33,873 nucleotides of DNA from Propionibacteriaceae bacterium (lineage in GTDB: Bacteria; Actinomycetota; Actinomycetes; Propionibacteriales; Propionibacteriaceae). The stretch lies in NCBI GenBank assembly GCA_031272825.1, contig JAISTE010000015.1:1-33873 (forward strand). The letters are read 5' to 3'. A program made the position numbers and the translations under genes. This document shows, piece after piece, positions 10,791-19,998 of the stretch. The notes under the pieces were generated by a model, which saw nothing but the letters and a program-made list of their open reading frames with translations, did no database searches and was not told the DNA's origin. Position 1 is the stretch's first letter. Each line of letters opens with the position of its first letter.

Positions 10791-13355
10791 ATGAAGTTCC
10801 CGAAACGCGCTGCCCTTGCCAGAACTGCGGCACTGGCCCTGGTGATGCTGGTGATGACGACGACATGTGCGCTGGCCGTCCCGCCGAGTGAAATACACTC
10901 CGATTCCACCGAGCTGCTGCACATCTCTAACCCCGATCTCCAGGGGGTCGCCCAGCGCTGGCTGGAGCGGGTGAACGGGGGAAGCGACGTCGATTGGAAG
11001 GATCCCGATTTCGATTCCTACCGCGACGCCGCCGACAAGCAGGGCAAGGATCTTTGGAAGGCGATGGACAAGTCTTCTAACCCGGCGCGCCTGTGGCCGA
11101 AGGAGCAGTCGGATTTCGCGGTGAAAGACCGAATCTCGCGCGATATGACCCACCAATTCCAGAACCTGCGGGCGCTCGCGTTGGCCTACCGGCTGCCCGG
11201 CGGCGAGCTTTCCGGGGAGACGGACGTGCGCGATGCCGTAATAAGGGGAATGGATTTCGTGCGCCGAGCCTACGAGTACGACGGGAAAACCACCCACAAG
11301 GGCCGGGAGACCAACGGCAACGATAACTGGTACGACTACATGATTTCGTCCCCGGCGGCCATCGAGGACACGCTGTTGCTGCTCGCCAACGAGCTGGAGC
11401 CCGAATATCTACGTTCTTGGGCCGACGCCATCATGGGTTACCTGAGCCTGACCGACGTGCGCGACGTCACCTACACCGAGGACGATCAAACCGGCTCGAA
11501 CCTGACCGACGTCCAGCTCACCCGGATCGGCGCGGCCTTGCTCGGCGACAGGCCGGACTGGATGGTGAAACCGGCCCAGGTCGTCGGCAAAACGATGGAA
11601 ACCGTTCCCAGGGGAGATGGGCTGTATGCCGACGGTTCGATGCTGTTCCATGACGGTCTGCCGTACACCGCTGGCTACGGCGAATCCTTGCTCGACGGCA
11701 TCGCCCGGCTGACCTCGCTGCTTTCCGGTACCCCGTGGCAGCTGCGCGCAGAAGACCGCCAGGCCGCCGTTTCCTGGATCAAGGAGGGTATCTTGCCGCT
11801 GCTGCAGTTCGGGCGTCTGCCAGCTGCGGTTTCGGGTCGGGCCATTTCCCGCCAGATCAAGGGAGGATACGAGGCTCAGGCGGCAGCCGACATGATGGCG
11901 CACATCTTGGAATTCGCCGGTTCGGAGGACATCTCGGCGGCCGACCGCGAGGTGCTGCTTTCCGCCGTGCGTGCCAATACCAAGACCGGCTTCGACTACA
12001 TCGGCAGGGCCCGCGACCTCAAGGCGATTTCGGATTACAGGGCACTGTTCGCCGCAGGCGGTACCGAGCAGGCATGGCGGGGAACCAAGTTCTACGCCGG
12101 GATGGAACGCGCGATCCAGGCCACGGACCGGGCCACGGCCGTCGCGGCGTTTCATTCGTGGCGGGTGCTGGCCTACGAATACCTGAACACCGAAAACCGC
12201 AAGGGCTGGAACACCTCGGACGCGGCCCTGTACGTCTATACCGACGACCCCAACCAGTTCGGCGAGGCCTGGTGGCCGACGGCCGATCCCACCCATATCC
12301 CCGGAACCACCGCCGACCGGGCCGAACCCGAGCCGGGCGCGGGGGCGAACGTCTCGGGAGGAAACTACTTCTCCGGCGGGGTCTCCGATGGCGAGGCGAC
12401 GGTGGCGGGCATGGCCGTCAACAAATCCGAGCAGGGCACGAGCGACGTCAAGGCCAACAAGTCCTACTTCTTCGCGCCCGACGGAACCATCGTCGCGCTG
12501 GGATCGGGGATTTCGGGGCACTCGCGCGCCGACGGAATCGACACAACCGTAGCCCAGCGCATCACCGACGGCACGCACGCGCTCACCGTCAACGGTGAGG
12601 CCGTGGAGGGCGAGCGCAGGTTCTCGCTGCCCGCGGGTTCCTGGATTCACCTGGAGGGGACGACTCCAGGCTCGGGCATGGGCTACTTCTTCCCGCTTGG
12701 CGGGGAGGTGACCGTCGCCAAGACGCAGAAACAGGGCTCCTACAAGGACATAAACCCTGGGGCCGTCGATCCTGAGCTGCCCGATTCGTACTCCTCGTGG
12801 TACTACGACGTGACGCTGAACCACGGCAAAACCCCAAAGAACGAGCGCTACGCGTACGTGGTGCTGCCCGGTTTCACGCTGGCCCAAACGCAGGAGTACG
12901 CGGCGAACAGCGATCTGCAGGTGCTGCGCAACGATAACGAGGCCAGCGCCGCGCGTTACGCCGGGCGGGTCTACGCGAACGTGTGGTCGAACCAAGGGGC
13001 GGCGGTCGCCGGGATTACCACCTCCTCGGAGGCGACCTTCATGCTGGTAGAGGGTTCTGCGCCGAAGCTGCACCTGGCATCGCCGCTGACCGACCACGCC
13101 CAGACGCTGATCGTCCAGGGATTTGCGCCGAACACGCAGATCACCGCGGGCGGAAGTACCTCGGCGGCCCCGGCAGATGGCCGCTACGTCTTGCAGCACG
13201 ACGGCGTGTGGTGGTCCTACCTGCCGGTGAAAGACTGGCCAGCGTTGGTGGTGTGGGTGGCCGCGGTGGTGGGTATCGCGATCGCAACGCTGGTGTTCCG
13301 GGCGCTGACCTCGAAGAAGTCAAAGAAGGCTAGGGCGGCCAAGCGTGCGGCGTAA
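10791..13355 (+). CDS. Secreted, C-terminally membrane-anchored polysaccharide lyase family 8 (hyaluronate lyase-like)
   Basis: Signal peptide MKFPKRAALARTAALALVMLVMTTTCALA; NDNWYDYMISSPAAIEDTLLLL, SMLFHDGLPYTAGYGESLL, NTENRKGWNTSDAALYVY and WWPTADPTHIPGTTAD, which are PL8-typical; C-terminal TM plus KKSKKARAAKRAA. ATG 10791 follows AGGAGAG. Confidence 0.9.
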   Translation: MKFPKRAALARTAALALVMLVMTTTCALAVPPSEIHSDSTELLHISNPDLQGVAQRWLERVNGGSDVDWKDPDFDSYRDAADKQGKDLWKAMDKSSNPARLWPKEQSDFAVKDRISRDMTHQFQNLRALALAYRLPGGELSGETDVRDAVIRGMDFVRRAYEYDGKTTHKGRETNGNDNWYDYMISSPAAIEDTLLLLANELEPEYLRSWADAIMGYLSLTDVRDVTYTEDDQTGSNLTDVQLTRIGAALLGDRPDWMVKPAQVVGKTMETVPRGDGLYADGSMLFHDGLPYTAGYGESLLDGIARLTSLLSGTPWQLRAEDRQAAVSWIKEGILPLLQFGRLPAAVSGRAISRQIKGGYEAQAAADMMAHILEFAGSEDISAADREVLLSAVRANTKTGFDYIGRARDLKAISDYRALFAAGGTEQAWRGTKFYAGMERAIQATDRATAVAAFHSWRVLAYEYLNTENRKGWNTSDAALYVYTDDPNQFGEAWWPTADPTHIPGTTADRAEPEPGAGANVSGGNYFSGGVSDGEATVAGMAVNKSEQGTSDVKANKSYFFAPDGTIVALGSGISGHSRADGIDTTVAQRITDGTHALTVNGEAVEGERRFSLPAGSWIHLEGTTPGSGMGYFFPLGGEVTVAKTQKQGSYKDINPGAVDPELPDSYSSWYYDVTLNHGKTPKNERYAYVVLPGFTLAQTQEYAANSDLQVLRNDNEASAARYAGRVYANVWSNQGAAVAGITTSSEATFMLVEGSAPKLHLASPLTDHAQTLIVQGFAPNTQITAGGSTSAAPADGRYVLQHDGVWWSYLPVKDWPALVVWVAAVVGIAIATLVFRALTSKKSKKARAAKRAA

Positions 13356-13530
13356 TTCCTTGTTAATCGCCGGAACGGAGCCGCTTTGGCGAACTCCGTT
13401 CTCGTGGTGCCCACGTTAGTAGCCGCTACCAACATTTCAACCTTTAGGCCCTGTGCAGTCCCTGTGAATATGGGCCTTTCGGCCCAGGATGCGGACGGTT
13501 CTCGCAGGTTGGGACGGGCTTGGCTCGCAG

Positions 13531-13555
13531 CGTCCCCGGGCTTGACCCGGGGCGC
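13531..13555. repeat. Second palindrome family (CCCCGG-N-CCGGGG) copy
   Basis: cgtccccgggcttgacccggggcgc; similar palindromes at 21626, 21941 and 27133. Confidence 0.6.
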
Positions 13556-13620
13556 GCCAACGAACCCCGCACTGACAAACTGAATAACCCACGTCCGCCC
13601 GCGCGAGTAGCATCCAACAC

Positions 13621-14262
13621 ATGCTCTTCCACACCGACGACGGAACCGGCCCAGCAGTAGTGCTCGTGCACGGCAACGGCGAAGATCACACCATCTTCGA
13701 CAAGCTCATTCCCGTACTTTCCACGAATCACAGGGTTGTGGCCGTCGATCTGCGCGGGCACGGGCAGTCCCGCCCGCTGGACAAGGGCGAAGCGCTGCAC
13801 TACCAGGACATGGCCGACGACGTCCTCGAGCTGATGGACGAACTGAACTTGGAGCGTCCGGCACTGGTCGGGTTTTCCGACGGCGGGATCGTCGGGCTGC
13901 TCATCGCCTCCCAGCACCCTGATCGGCTGGGCAAACTGGTGGCAATGGGCGCGAACTCCAACCCCGACGGGATTTCGGGCAACGTGCGTCGGGGAATGAA
14001 GATCGCATGGTTCTTCACCCGCTCCCCCAAGCTGCGGCTCATGCTGGACGAACCGCACCTCAGCGCCGATGATCTGGCCAAGATAACCGTGCCCACGCTG
14101 CTGCTGGCCGGTTCCAAGGATCTGATCCGCGAAACCGACACCCGCTTCCTCGCCCGCTCAATCCCAAACGCACAGCTCAAGATCGTGGACGGCGAAGACC
14201 ACATGTCCTACGTAGTGCACTCCGAGAAGCTCTATCCGCTGATCGCTGGCTTCTTGGGGTGA
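13621..14262 (+). CDS. Alpha/beta fold hydrolase
   Basis: VVLVHGNGEDHTIFDKLIPVLSTNHRVVAVDLRGHGQSRPLD...LVGFSDGGIVGLLIASQHPDRLGKLVAMG...PTLLLAGSKDLI: HG, GFSDGG nucleophile elbow, catalytic His region (GEDHMSYVVHS). Confidence 0.92.
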   Translation: MLFHTDDGTGPAVVLVHGNGEDHTIFDKLIPVLSTNHRVVAVDLRGHGQSRPLDKGEALHYQDMADDVLELMDELNLERPALVGFSDGGIVGLLIASQHPDRLGKLVAMGANSNPDGISGNVRRGMKIAWFFTRSPKLRLMLDEPHLSADDLAKITVPTLLLAGSKDLIRETDTRFLARSIPNAQLKIVDGEDHMSYVVHSEKLYPLIAGFLG

Positions 14263-14278
14263 GACGTCTTCTCAACCC

Positions 14279-14365
14279 CGTCATCTAGCGCGCAGTCGCA
14301 GCCCGCAGCGGGACGTAGTCCCCACCCCGGTCTCAAAGAGCGAGGCGACGAATAGGATCTTTGAT
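14279..14365 (-). repeat. Palindromic element copy C (truncated, minus orientation)
   Basis: cgtcatctagcgcgcagtcgcagcccgcagcgggacgtagtccccaccccggtctcaaagagcgaggcgacgaataggatc is the reverse complement of the shared core, keeping TTGAGACC. Confidence 0.8.
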
Positions 14366-14411
14366 GGACTTAGTACCAGCGTCTCCCCGTCATGTAATGC
14401 ACCTCTCTACC

Positions 14412-14505
14412 CGTCATCTAGCGAGCAGTCGCGGGGTCTCGGTGACACGCAGCCCACGAAAGACCCCGAGTACTATTCGTCGCTTCACTCGCGCGCTAGA
14501 TGACG
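14412..14505 (+). repeat. Palindromic element copy D, internally deleted, TIR variant CTAGCG/CGCTAG
   Basis: cgtcatctagcg (14412) ... ctattcgtcgcttcactcgcgcgctagatgacg (end 14505): perfect 12-bp terminal inverted repeat. Confidence 0.8.
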
Positions 14506-14563
14506 GTGGAGTGGTTGCGCTAGATGACGACGAGAGTGACACCCAGCACCCGTCAGACCGAAC

Positions 14564-15610
14564 TCAAAGCGTCGAGATGTCAATCACGTACCGGAAGTGG
14601 ACTTTCCCGGCCACGACTTTGTCGTAGGCGTCGGTCACTTCGTCGGCGTTGATTAGCTCGATCTTCGCCCCGATGCCGTGCTCGGCACAGAAATCCAGCA
14701 TGTCCTGAGTGGCCTGGATGCCGCCGATATTGGAGCCGGAGATGGAGGCGTGCGCACCCGCGAGATGCCCGCCGAGGTGGAAGCTCTGCGCGCCGGGCGG
14801 CATCCCGATGAAGCACAGTACCCCGCCCATATCCAGCATCTTGACGTAGGCGTCGACGTCGAGGTCATCGCTCACGGTAGAAATGATGATGTCGAAGGTA
14901 TCGCGCAAGTTCTTGAAAGTCTCCGGATCTTCGGTGGCGTAATAGTGATCGGCGCCCAGCTCCAGGCCGTCGGCTTTCTTGCGCAGCGAACGCGAAAGCA
15001 CGGTGACCTCGGCGCCCATCGCGTGCGCGAGCTGAACTCCCATGTGTCCAAGCCCGCCGAGCCCGACGATGGCGACCTTCTTGCCCGGCCCGGCCCCATA
15101 GCGCACGAGCGGAGAATATGGGGTGATCCCGGCGCACAACAGCGGCGCGGCTTGGTCTAGCGGGATCGATTCGGGGATGTGCAGCGCGTAGCCCTCGCGT
15201 ACCACGATCTTTTCCGAGTATCCCCCGGCGGTAGGCAGGCCGTCGCGGCCGGTGTCGTTGTACGTCCAGATGGTGCGATCCTTGCAGGCGTTCTCTTCGC
15301 CGTTGCGGCAGTTCTTGCACACGCCGCACGAGTCGACAAAGCATCCAACCCCGGCGCGGTCGCCCACCTTGAACTTGGTGACGCCCTCGCCCACCGCCGA
15401 GACGATGCCCGCGATCTCGTGGCCGGGCGTGATGGGATAGTCGACTTTGCCCCACTCTCCCCTGGCCGTGTGGATGTCCGAGTGGCAGATGCCCGCGAAC
15501 TTGATATCGATGACGATCTCATCAGGCCCTGGGTCGCGGCGGGTGATCGTCGTGCGTTCGTACGGCGCTTTGGCCGAGCGCATCTCCAGCGCTTTCACTT
15601 CGTATGGCAT
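14564..15610 (-). CDS. Zinc-dependent NAD(P)-dependent alcohol dehydrogenase (YahK/cinnamyl-alcohol-dehydrogenase-like)
   Basis: GICHSDIHTARGEWG, GHEIAGIVSAVGEGV, CGVCKNCRNGEENAC (structural Zn), GLGGLGHMGVQLAHAMGAEVTVLSRS. ATG at 15610 (MPYEVKALEM) preferred over the extended ORF. Confidence 0.95.
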   Translation of the reverse strand: MPYEVKALEMRSAKAPYERTTITRRDPGPDEIVIDIKFAGICHSDIHTARGEWGKVDYPITPGHEIAGIVSAVGEGVTKFKVGDRAGVGCFVDSCGVCKNCRNGEENACKDRTIWTYNDTGRDGLPTAGGYSEKIVVREGYALHIPESIPLDQAAPLLCAGITPYSPLVRYGAGPGKKVAIVGLGGLGHMGVQLAHAMGAEVTVLSRSLRKKADGLELGADHYYATEDPETFKNLRDTFDIIISTVSDDLDVDAYVKMLDMGGVLCFIGMPPGAQSFHLGGHLAGAHASISGSNIGGIQATQDMLDFCAEHGIGAKIELINADEVTDAYDKVVAGKVHFRYVIDISTL

Positions 15611-15720
15611 GTGGTGCTCCTTCGTCCTTGGAGCCACTCTATCGCCGACGGGCGTGGGCACTAACTCTTGTCCCGCCCACGCCACCACAGCACCCGCCAA
15701 GTACGGTTACCCACTCCACC

Positions 15721-15803
15721 CGTCATCGCGCGCACTATCGAGGGATTCTTAGGTTCAAGAAGTGGTGGAGTTGAGAGATCCCGCGACTGCGCGCGGGATG
15801 ACG
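15721..15803. repeat. Palindromic element copy E
   Basis: cgtcatcgcgcgc...gagatcccgcgactgcgcgcgggatgacg. Confidence 0.75.
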
Positions 15804-15890
15804 AGGCAGGAGAGAGAGATGGCGAGAGTTAGTGCCCGCACTTGCAAGCGCAGGGGCGGCCTCTTCCGGCTAGAAGACGCCCGACGCCCT

Positions 15891-15923
15891 CCAAAAGAAA
15901 AGGCCCGTCCGGTTGGACGGGCC
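15891..15923 (-). terminator. Rho-independent terminator for the 15929-16024 micro-ORF
   Basis: Minus strand GGCCCGTCC-AACC-GGACGGGCC followed by TTTTCTTTT. Confidence 0.85.
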
Positions 15924-15928
15924 AAGTG

Positions 15929-16024
15929 CTAAATCCGCTCGCCTGCGTGGCGCGGCCGGGCGAAGAGTCCGGCTAGGTACATGACGATGAGGATGATTCC
16001 GATGGCTGCCTCGATGCTTGGCAT
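15929..16024 (-). CDS. 31-aa single-TM micro-protein
   Basis: ATG at 16024 preceded by AAAGGGGGAACG; translation MPSIEAAIGIILIVMYLAGLFARPRHAGERI; own strong terminator directly downstream. Too short for the ORF track. Confidence 0.6.
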   Translation of the reverse strand: MPSIEAAIGIILIVMYLAGLFARPRHAGERI

Positions 16025-16285
16025 CGTTCCCCCTTTAGTGGTCGGTCGTGCTCTACTCTATGCAACGCTTTCGGCCTCGACAACGAACCCCCAGAATCTG
16101 CACAAAATTGCAAACGGCATTTTTGTCAAGGCGCCATTGTTGCAACTGGGTTACAAGTCTATTACGGGTTGCGCCGAACCAATCGGAGTGTCGGACGGAA
16201 GTCTGGGAGCCGATCCGGGGTAGGAATGAGATCTGGCTAACCGCATGACCAAGCCATATATGCATGTCGCCGCCCACCCTCATCT

Positions 16286-16312
16286 CGTCATCCCGCGCGC
16301 AGTCGCGGGATC
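16286..16312. repeat. Short hairpin-only copy F of the palindromic element
   Basis: cgtcatcccgcgcgcagtcgcgggatc: single terminal module. Confidence 0.75.
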
Positions 16313-16401
16313 TCTCTTGTCCCGATTCACAATGACCGGGAAACACCTGCTTTACCCGGACGTCCAACGAAGGATTCGCCCACCGCGTTTAGAATCTTCA
16401 C

Positions 16402-17196
16402 ATGTTGCGCACGCTCAAGGTCGCCGTTCTTTCCCTCGCACTGGCGGCGGGGATGCTGGCCGCCGGCCCCACTAACGCGCTCGGCGATTCAAGTAGTGCG
16501 CGCGTCGCATCCCCTGCCCGAACTGCTGGGGCTGAAGCCAAGCCGCTTACCGGAAAGCTGATCGTCGTCGATCCGGGGCATAACGGCAAGTACTCGGCAA
16601 AGTTCGCGACCAAACAAGTGCCCGCCGGCAACGGCAAGAAGAAGAACTGTCAGGCATCCGGAACCGCCACCAACGACGGCTACGCCGAGCACGCGTTCAA
16701 CTGGGACACCGCCAAACGCCTCAAGGCCCAGCTCGAAGCCCAGGGCGCGAAGGTCGTCCTCACCCGCTCCAACGACAGGGGCTACGGGCCGTGCGTTGAC
16801 GAGCGGGCCAAGATCGTCAACCGCAACAAGGCCGACCTATTGATCTCTATCCACGCCGACGGTGCCAGCGCGAAAGCCCGCGGATTCCACATCATCGTCT
16901 CCACGACGATGGCAGGCGGGAACAAGCTGGAGAAGAAGTCGCTGGCCCTCGCCAAGGCCGTCAGGGCGCGCATGGCAAAGACGAAGATGCCCAAGTCGAA
17001 CTACATCGGCTCCGGCACTGCCCTGTCCAAGCGCTCCGACATCGCCGGATTGAATCTGCTCAAGCAAACCCCGGGAATCATGCTGGAGACGGGAAACATG
17101 CGCAACAAGACCGACGCCAAACTTCTGAAATCCAAGACCTTCCGGCAGTCCGTGGCGGTAGCCCTGCGCAAGGCCGCGGTGGACTACCTAGGCTAG
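16402..17196 (+). CDS. N-acetylmuramoyl-L-alanine amidase (Amidase_3, secreted)
   Basis: Signal peptide; LIVVDPGHNGKYS, NDGYAEHAFNWDTAKRLKAQLEAQGAKVVLTRSND, LLISIHADGASAKARGFHI, LETGNMRNKTDAKLL. Confidence 0.93.
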   Translation: MLRTLKVAVLSLALAAGMLAAGPTNALGDSSSARVASPARTAGAEAKPLTGKLIVVDPGHNGKYSAKFATKQVPAGNGKKKNCQASGTATNDGYAEHAFNWDTAKRLKAQLEAQGAKVVLTRSNDRGYGPCVDERAKIVNRNKADLLISIHADGASAKARGFHIIVSTTMAGGNKLEKKSLALAKAVRARMAKTKMPKSNYIGSGTALSKRSDIAGLNLLKQTPGIMLETGNMRNKTDAKLLKSKTFRQSVAVALRKAAVDYLG

Positions 17197-17292
17197 AGGA
17201 AGGGGCGGAACCTACGGCTCGGGGTGCGGCTCTCACTCCTCCCGATTTGTCGAAGAAGGGCCTCCGTACTAATATTTCACTTCGTTGTCCGA

Positions 17293-17365
17293 GGGGCATT
17301 GGCGCAGTTGGTAGCGCGCTTCCATGGCATGGAAGAGGTCACGGGTTCGAATCCCGTATGCTCCA
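17293..17365 (+). tRNA. tRNA-Ala (anticodon GGC)
   Basis: Cloverleaf by eye: acceptor GGGGCAT/ATGCTCC, anticodon stem CTTCC-ATGGCAT-GGAAG (GGC), T arm ACGGG-TTCGAAT-CCCGT, discriminator A; CCA not encoded. Confidence 0.95.
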
Positions 17366-17371
17366 CAAGCA

Positions 17372-17405
17372 CCGTCAACCCGAAGGGTTGGCGGCATTTT
17401 TGGTT
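17372..17405 (+). terminator. Terminator after tRNA-Ala
   Basis: CCGTCAACCC-GAA-GGGTTGGCGG followed by CATTTTTGG. Confidence 0.8.
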
Positions 17406-17677
17406 AACGAGCGATACCACGTCCTCCCACCTTCCAAGCAGCCCGGCCGAGGCACACGCCGCATCAATGCGGGCGAATATCTCCTCAATCACCCCTTCGA
17501 ACGCTTTGCCCGCGGATCCGTGGAGGACGCCAGGACAGGGGGGCGACGCGCGGATCTAGGCACGGCAGGGCGCGTTTTGTCCCGGCACACTAACTAACAT
17601 ATGATGCCGTAGCGCACAAATAGTGCGTAATGGATATCGAGGCGCCGCGGGATCGCGCCGCCAGTGAGGAAAACAAC

Positions 17678-18469
17678 ATGTCGGAACAGCGCGATTATCC
17701 CGATCTAAGAGGGCGCCGAGTGGTTATTCCGGGCGGTACCGGATCGGTTGGCGAAGGCATTGTCCGGGCCTACCTCAGGTCCGGCGCCGAGGTCGTGGTG
17801 CCCAGCCGGTCAGAACGCCGGGCCGAAGGCTTCCGCGCCTTGCTCGAAGACGAACCGGGTCGGGATCGGCTGCATCTAGTGGTCGGCGACTACCTGACCT
17901 TGGACGGCGCGCAGCGCCTGGCCGACCGAGTAGTCGAGAGCCTTGGTGAGGTCAGCGACGCCGTAGCCACGATCGGCGGCTGGTGGGCCGGTCAGCCGCT
18001 CTGGGCGGCCAGCGCGCAGGCATGGGAGACCCACTTCGTCTCGCTCGCCACCGCCCACCTGGCGACCGCCCAGGCCTGGCTGCCGCGGATCGGCGCCGAA
18101 GGCGCTTACCAGGTGATCGGCGGGCTCTCGGCGGTCAAGCCGGTGCCCGGTTCAGGCATCGTGTCGATGCAGCAAGCCGCCCTGGTGATGCAATCCAAGG
18201 TGCTGGCGGCCGAAGCCGGCGGCCAGCGGCGCATCTTCCAGCATCTCTATGGCCCAGTGAACAATCGCAATCGGCCGTACGCCGACCCGTCTTGGAATTC
18301 AGCCGATGACGCCGGGCTGCTTTGCGCCACGCTGTCGGCCAACACCTGGGTGCCGTCAGACACCTTCGGTCTGAGCGACCGGACGCAAATGGCCGAGGTC
18401 ATGGCCCAGATTTCGGCCCCCGCCCGAGACGGCGAAACGGCCGCAGCGACCAGCGGCGACGCCAAATGA
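17678..18469 (+). CDS. Short-chain dehydrogenase/reductase (SDR)
   Basis: MSEQRDYPDLRGRRVVIPGGTGSVGEGIVRAYLRSGAEVVVPSRS: Rossmann GGTGSVGEG; ends in ATGA overlap with the next gene. Confidence 0.85.
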   Translation: MSEQRDYPDLRGRRVVIPGGTGSVGEGIVRAYLRSGAEVVVPSRSERRAEGFRALLEDEPGRDRLHLVVGDYLTLDGAQRLADRVVESLGEVSDAVATIGGWWAGQPLWAASAQAWETHFVSLATAHLATAQAWLPRIGAEGAYQVIGGLSAVKPVPGSGIVSMQQAALVMQSKVLAAEAGGQRRIFQHLYGPVNNRNRPYADPSWNSADDAGLLCATLSANTWVPSDTFGLSDRTQMAEVMAQISAPARDGETAAATSGDAK

Positions 18470-19875
18470 GCGCGGCATTCCGGACCGGCATCGTCGGCCA
18501 AGAACTGAACGAAATCGGCGAACCGGGCGAGGCGGCTTGGCCGGAGCTGCCGGTCGAGCTGCGGGACTGCGCCTACTCGCCGGATCGGACCGGCTATGAC
18601 GGAGTCAAGTCCAACTACCTGCGCGTCGGCAACCCCCGGCTGGTATTGATGGCCGCAAACGAGGATCAGGCCGGTGCGGCGGTGCGTTACGCAGAGACGG
18701 TGCGCCAAGCCACCGGGCAGGCGCCCCGGCTGTCCCTGCGCTCCGGCGGGCATGGGTTGAACGCCAGCTCAGTCAACGACGGCGGCATCGTGCTGGACGT
18801 TTCTCAGCTCAAGCGGCTGCGTTTCGAGGACGAGGCCGCCGGGCTGTTGTGGGTTCAGGCCGGCGCCACCTGGGGAGACGTGGCCGGTTTCCTGACCCCG
18901 CATGACATGGTGCTGACCAGCGGAAACTTTGGCGACACCGGGGTTGGCGGCTTGTCGAACGCCGGCGGCGTGGGCTACTTCGTGCGGGCCGACGGGCTGA
19001 CTATCGACCGGCTGCGGGCAGTTCGGCTGATCGGGGCTGACGGCCGGGTCAGGCTGGTCGACGCGGAGGCCGACCCGGAGCTGTTCTGGGGCGTGCGCGG
19101 CGGCGGCTCGCAGCTTGGACTGGTCACCGACTACCTGTTCCAGGCTTCGCGCCTGGGGACTCAGCGGGGCGACGCCTCGGTGGTGCTGCAACGCGCCAGC
19201 TATCAGGCGGCCGACCTGGGCGGTTTCATGGCGGCCTGGGGCGACCTGATGCGGTCGGCGCCCCGGGAGTTCACTTCGTTCTTGCGGGTGCAGGCCATCG
19301 GCGGCGGGCGGCATGTGGTTCAGGCGACCAACGTCTGGAAGGGCGACGACACCGAGCGCGCACTACCCGTCCTCGAAGCCGCCGCCGGGTTGGCACCACT
19401 AGCCGGGCACACCGCCCACCTGCTGTCTTACCCGGAGATGGTGCCCACGCCGCGTCAGGCCCACTACGGTCAACAACAATTGCGCATGCGCGACGGGCTG
19501 GTGGACGTCGTCGACGCCAACTTGGGCGCGGCTGTGGCCGAATCGCTCAGCAGGCCGTCAGCGGTGCTCTACGAGATCCGCTTCTTGGGCGGGGCTGTGG
19601 CCGATGTGCCGTCCGACGCCACGGCCTGGGCCGGCCGCTCGCAAGAGGCACTGGCCGTGCTCTGGACCGAGCCTTTGGGCGAGGCCGCTCAGGATGACGC
19701 CTTCGCGCCGGTGCGGGCCCTGTCCAGCGGGGCTTACGGGGCCTACGCCTCCGACCTGCGGCCTGAGTTCGCCGAGTTCGTCTGGCCGGGGCCGACGGGA
19801 GAGCGTCTGCGCCGCCTTGCCCAGCGCCAGGATCCGCACCAACTGTTCAACCAAGGGCTGCGCCTAGCCCGCTAG
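18466..19875 (+). CDS. FAD-binding oxidoreductase (PCMH-type, BBE-like C-terminus)
   Basis: RLSLRSGGHGLNASSVNDGGIVLDVSQLKRL...WVQAGATWGDVAGFLTPHDMVLTSGNFGDTGVGGLSNAGGVGYFVRADGLTIDRLRAVRLIGADG...DPHQLFNQGLRLAR. Confidence 0.9.
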   Translation: MSAAFRTGIVGQELNEIGEPGEAAWPELPVELRDCAYSPDRTGYDGVKSNYLRVGNPRLVLMAANEDQAGAAVRYAETVRQATGQAPRLSLRSGGHGLNASSVNDGGIVLDVSQLKRLRFEDEAAGLLWVQAGATWGDVAGFLTPHDMVLTSGNFGDTGVGGLSNAGGVGYFVRADGLTIDRLRAVRLIGADGRVRLVDAEADPELFWGVRGGGSQLGLVTDYLFQASRLGTQRGDASVVLQRASYQAADLGGFMAAWGDLMRSAPREFTSFLRVQAIGGGRHVVQATNVWKGDDTERALPVLEAAAGLAPLAGHTAHLLSYPEMVPTPRQAHYGQQQLRMRDGLVDVVDANLGAAVAESLSRPSAVLYEIRFLGGAVADVPSDATAWAGRSQEALAVLWTEPLGEAAQDDAFAPVRALSSGAYGAYASDLRPEFAEFVWPGPTGERLRRLAQRQDPHQLFNQGLRLAR

Positions 19876-19998
19876 CCGCCGAAGCTGGCGGTCGGCTGGC
19901 TGGCGGTGCAGGTTTGGCTAGGGCGGGTTTGACCGCAGACGGCGCCTTGAGCAACCATTGGGGCAACGGTTCCGCAAGAGCTGAGGGGGAGATTTACG

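Noticed and set aside
11409-13199. 596-aa minus-strand ORF opposite the PL8 lyase
   Set aside because: Antisense shadow of a strongly supported CDS; composition biased, no domain.
17293-17365. tRNA-Ala as a prophage/ICE attachment site
   Set aside because: No integrase and no direct repeat of the tRNA 3' end seen in the window.
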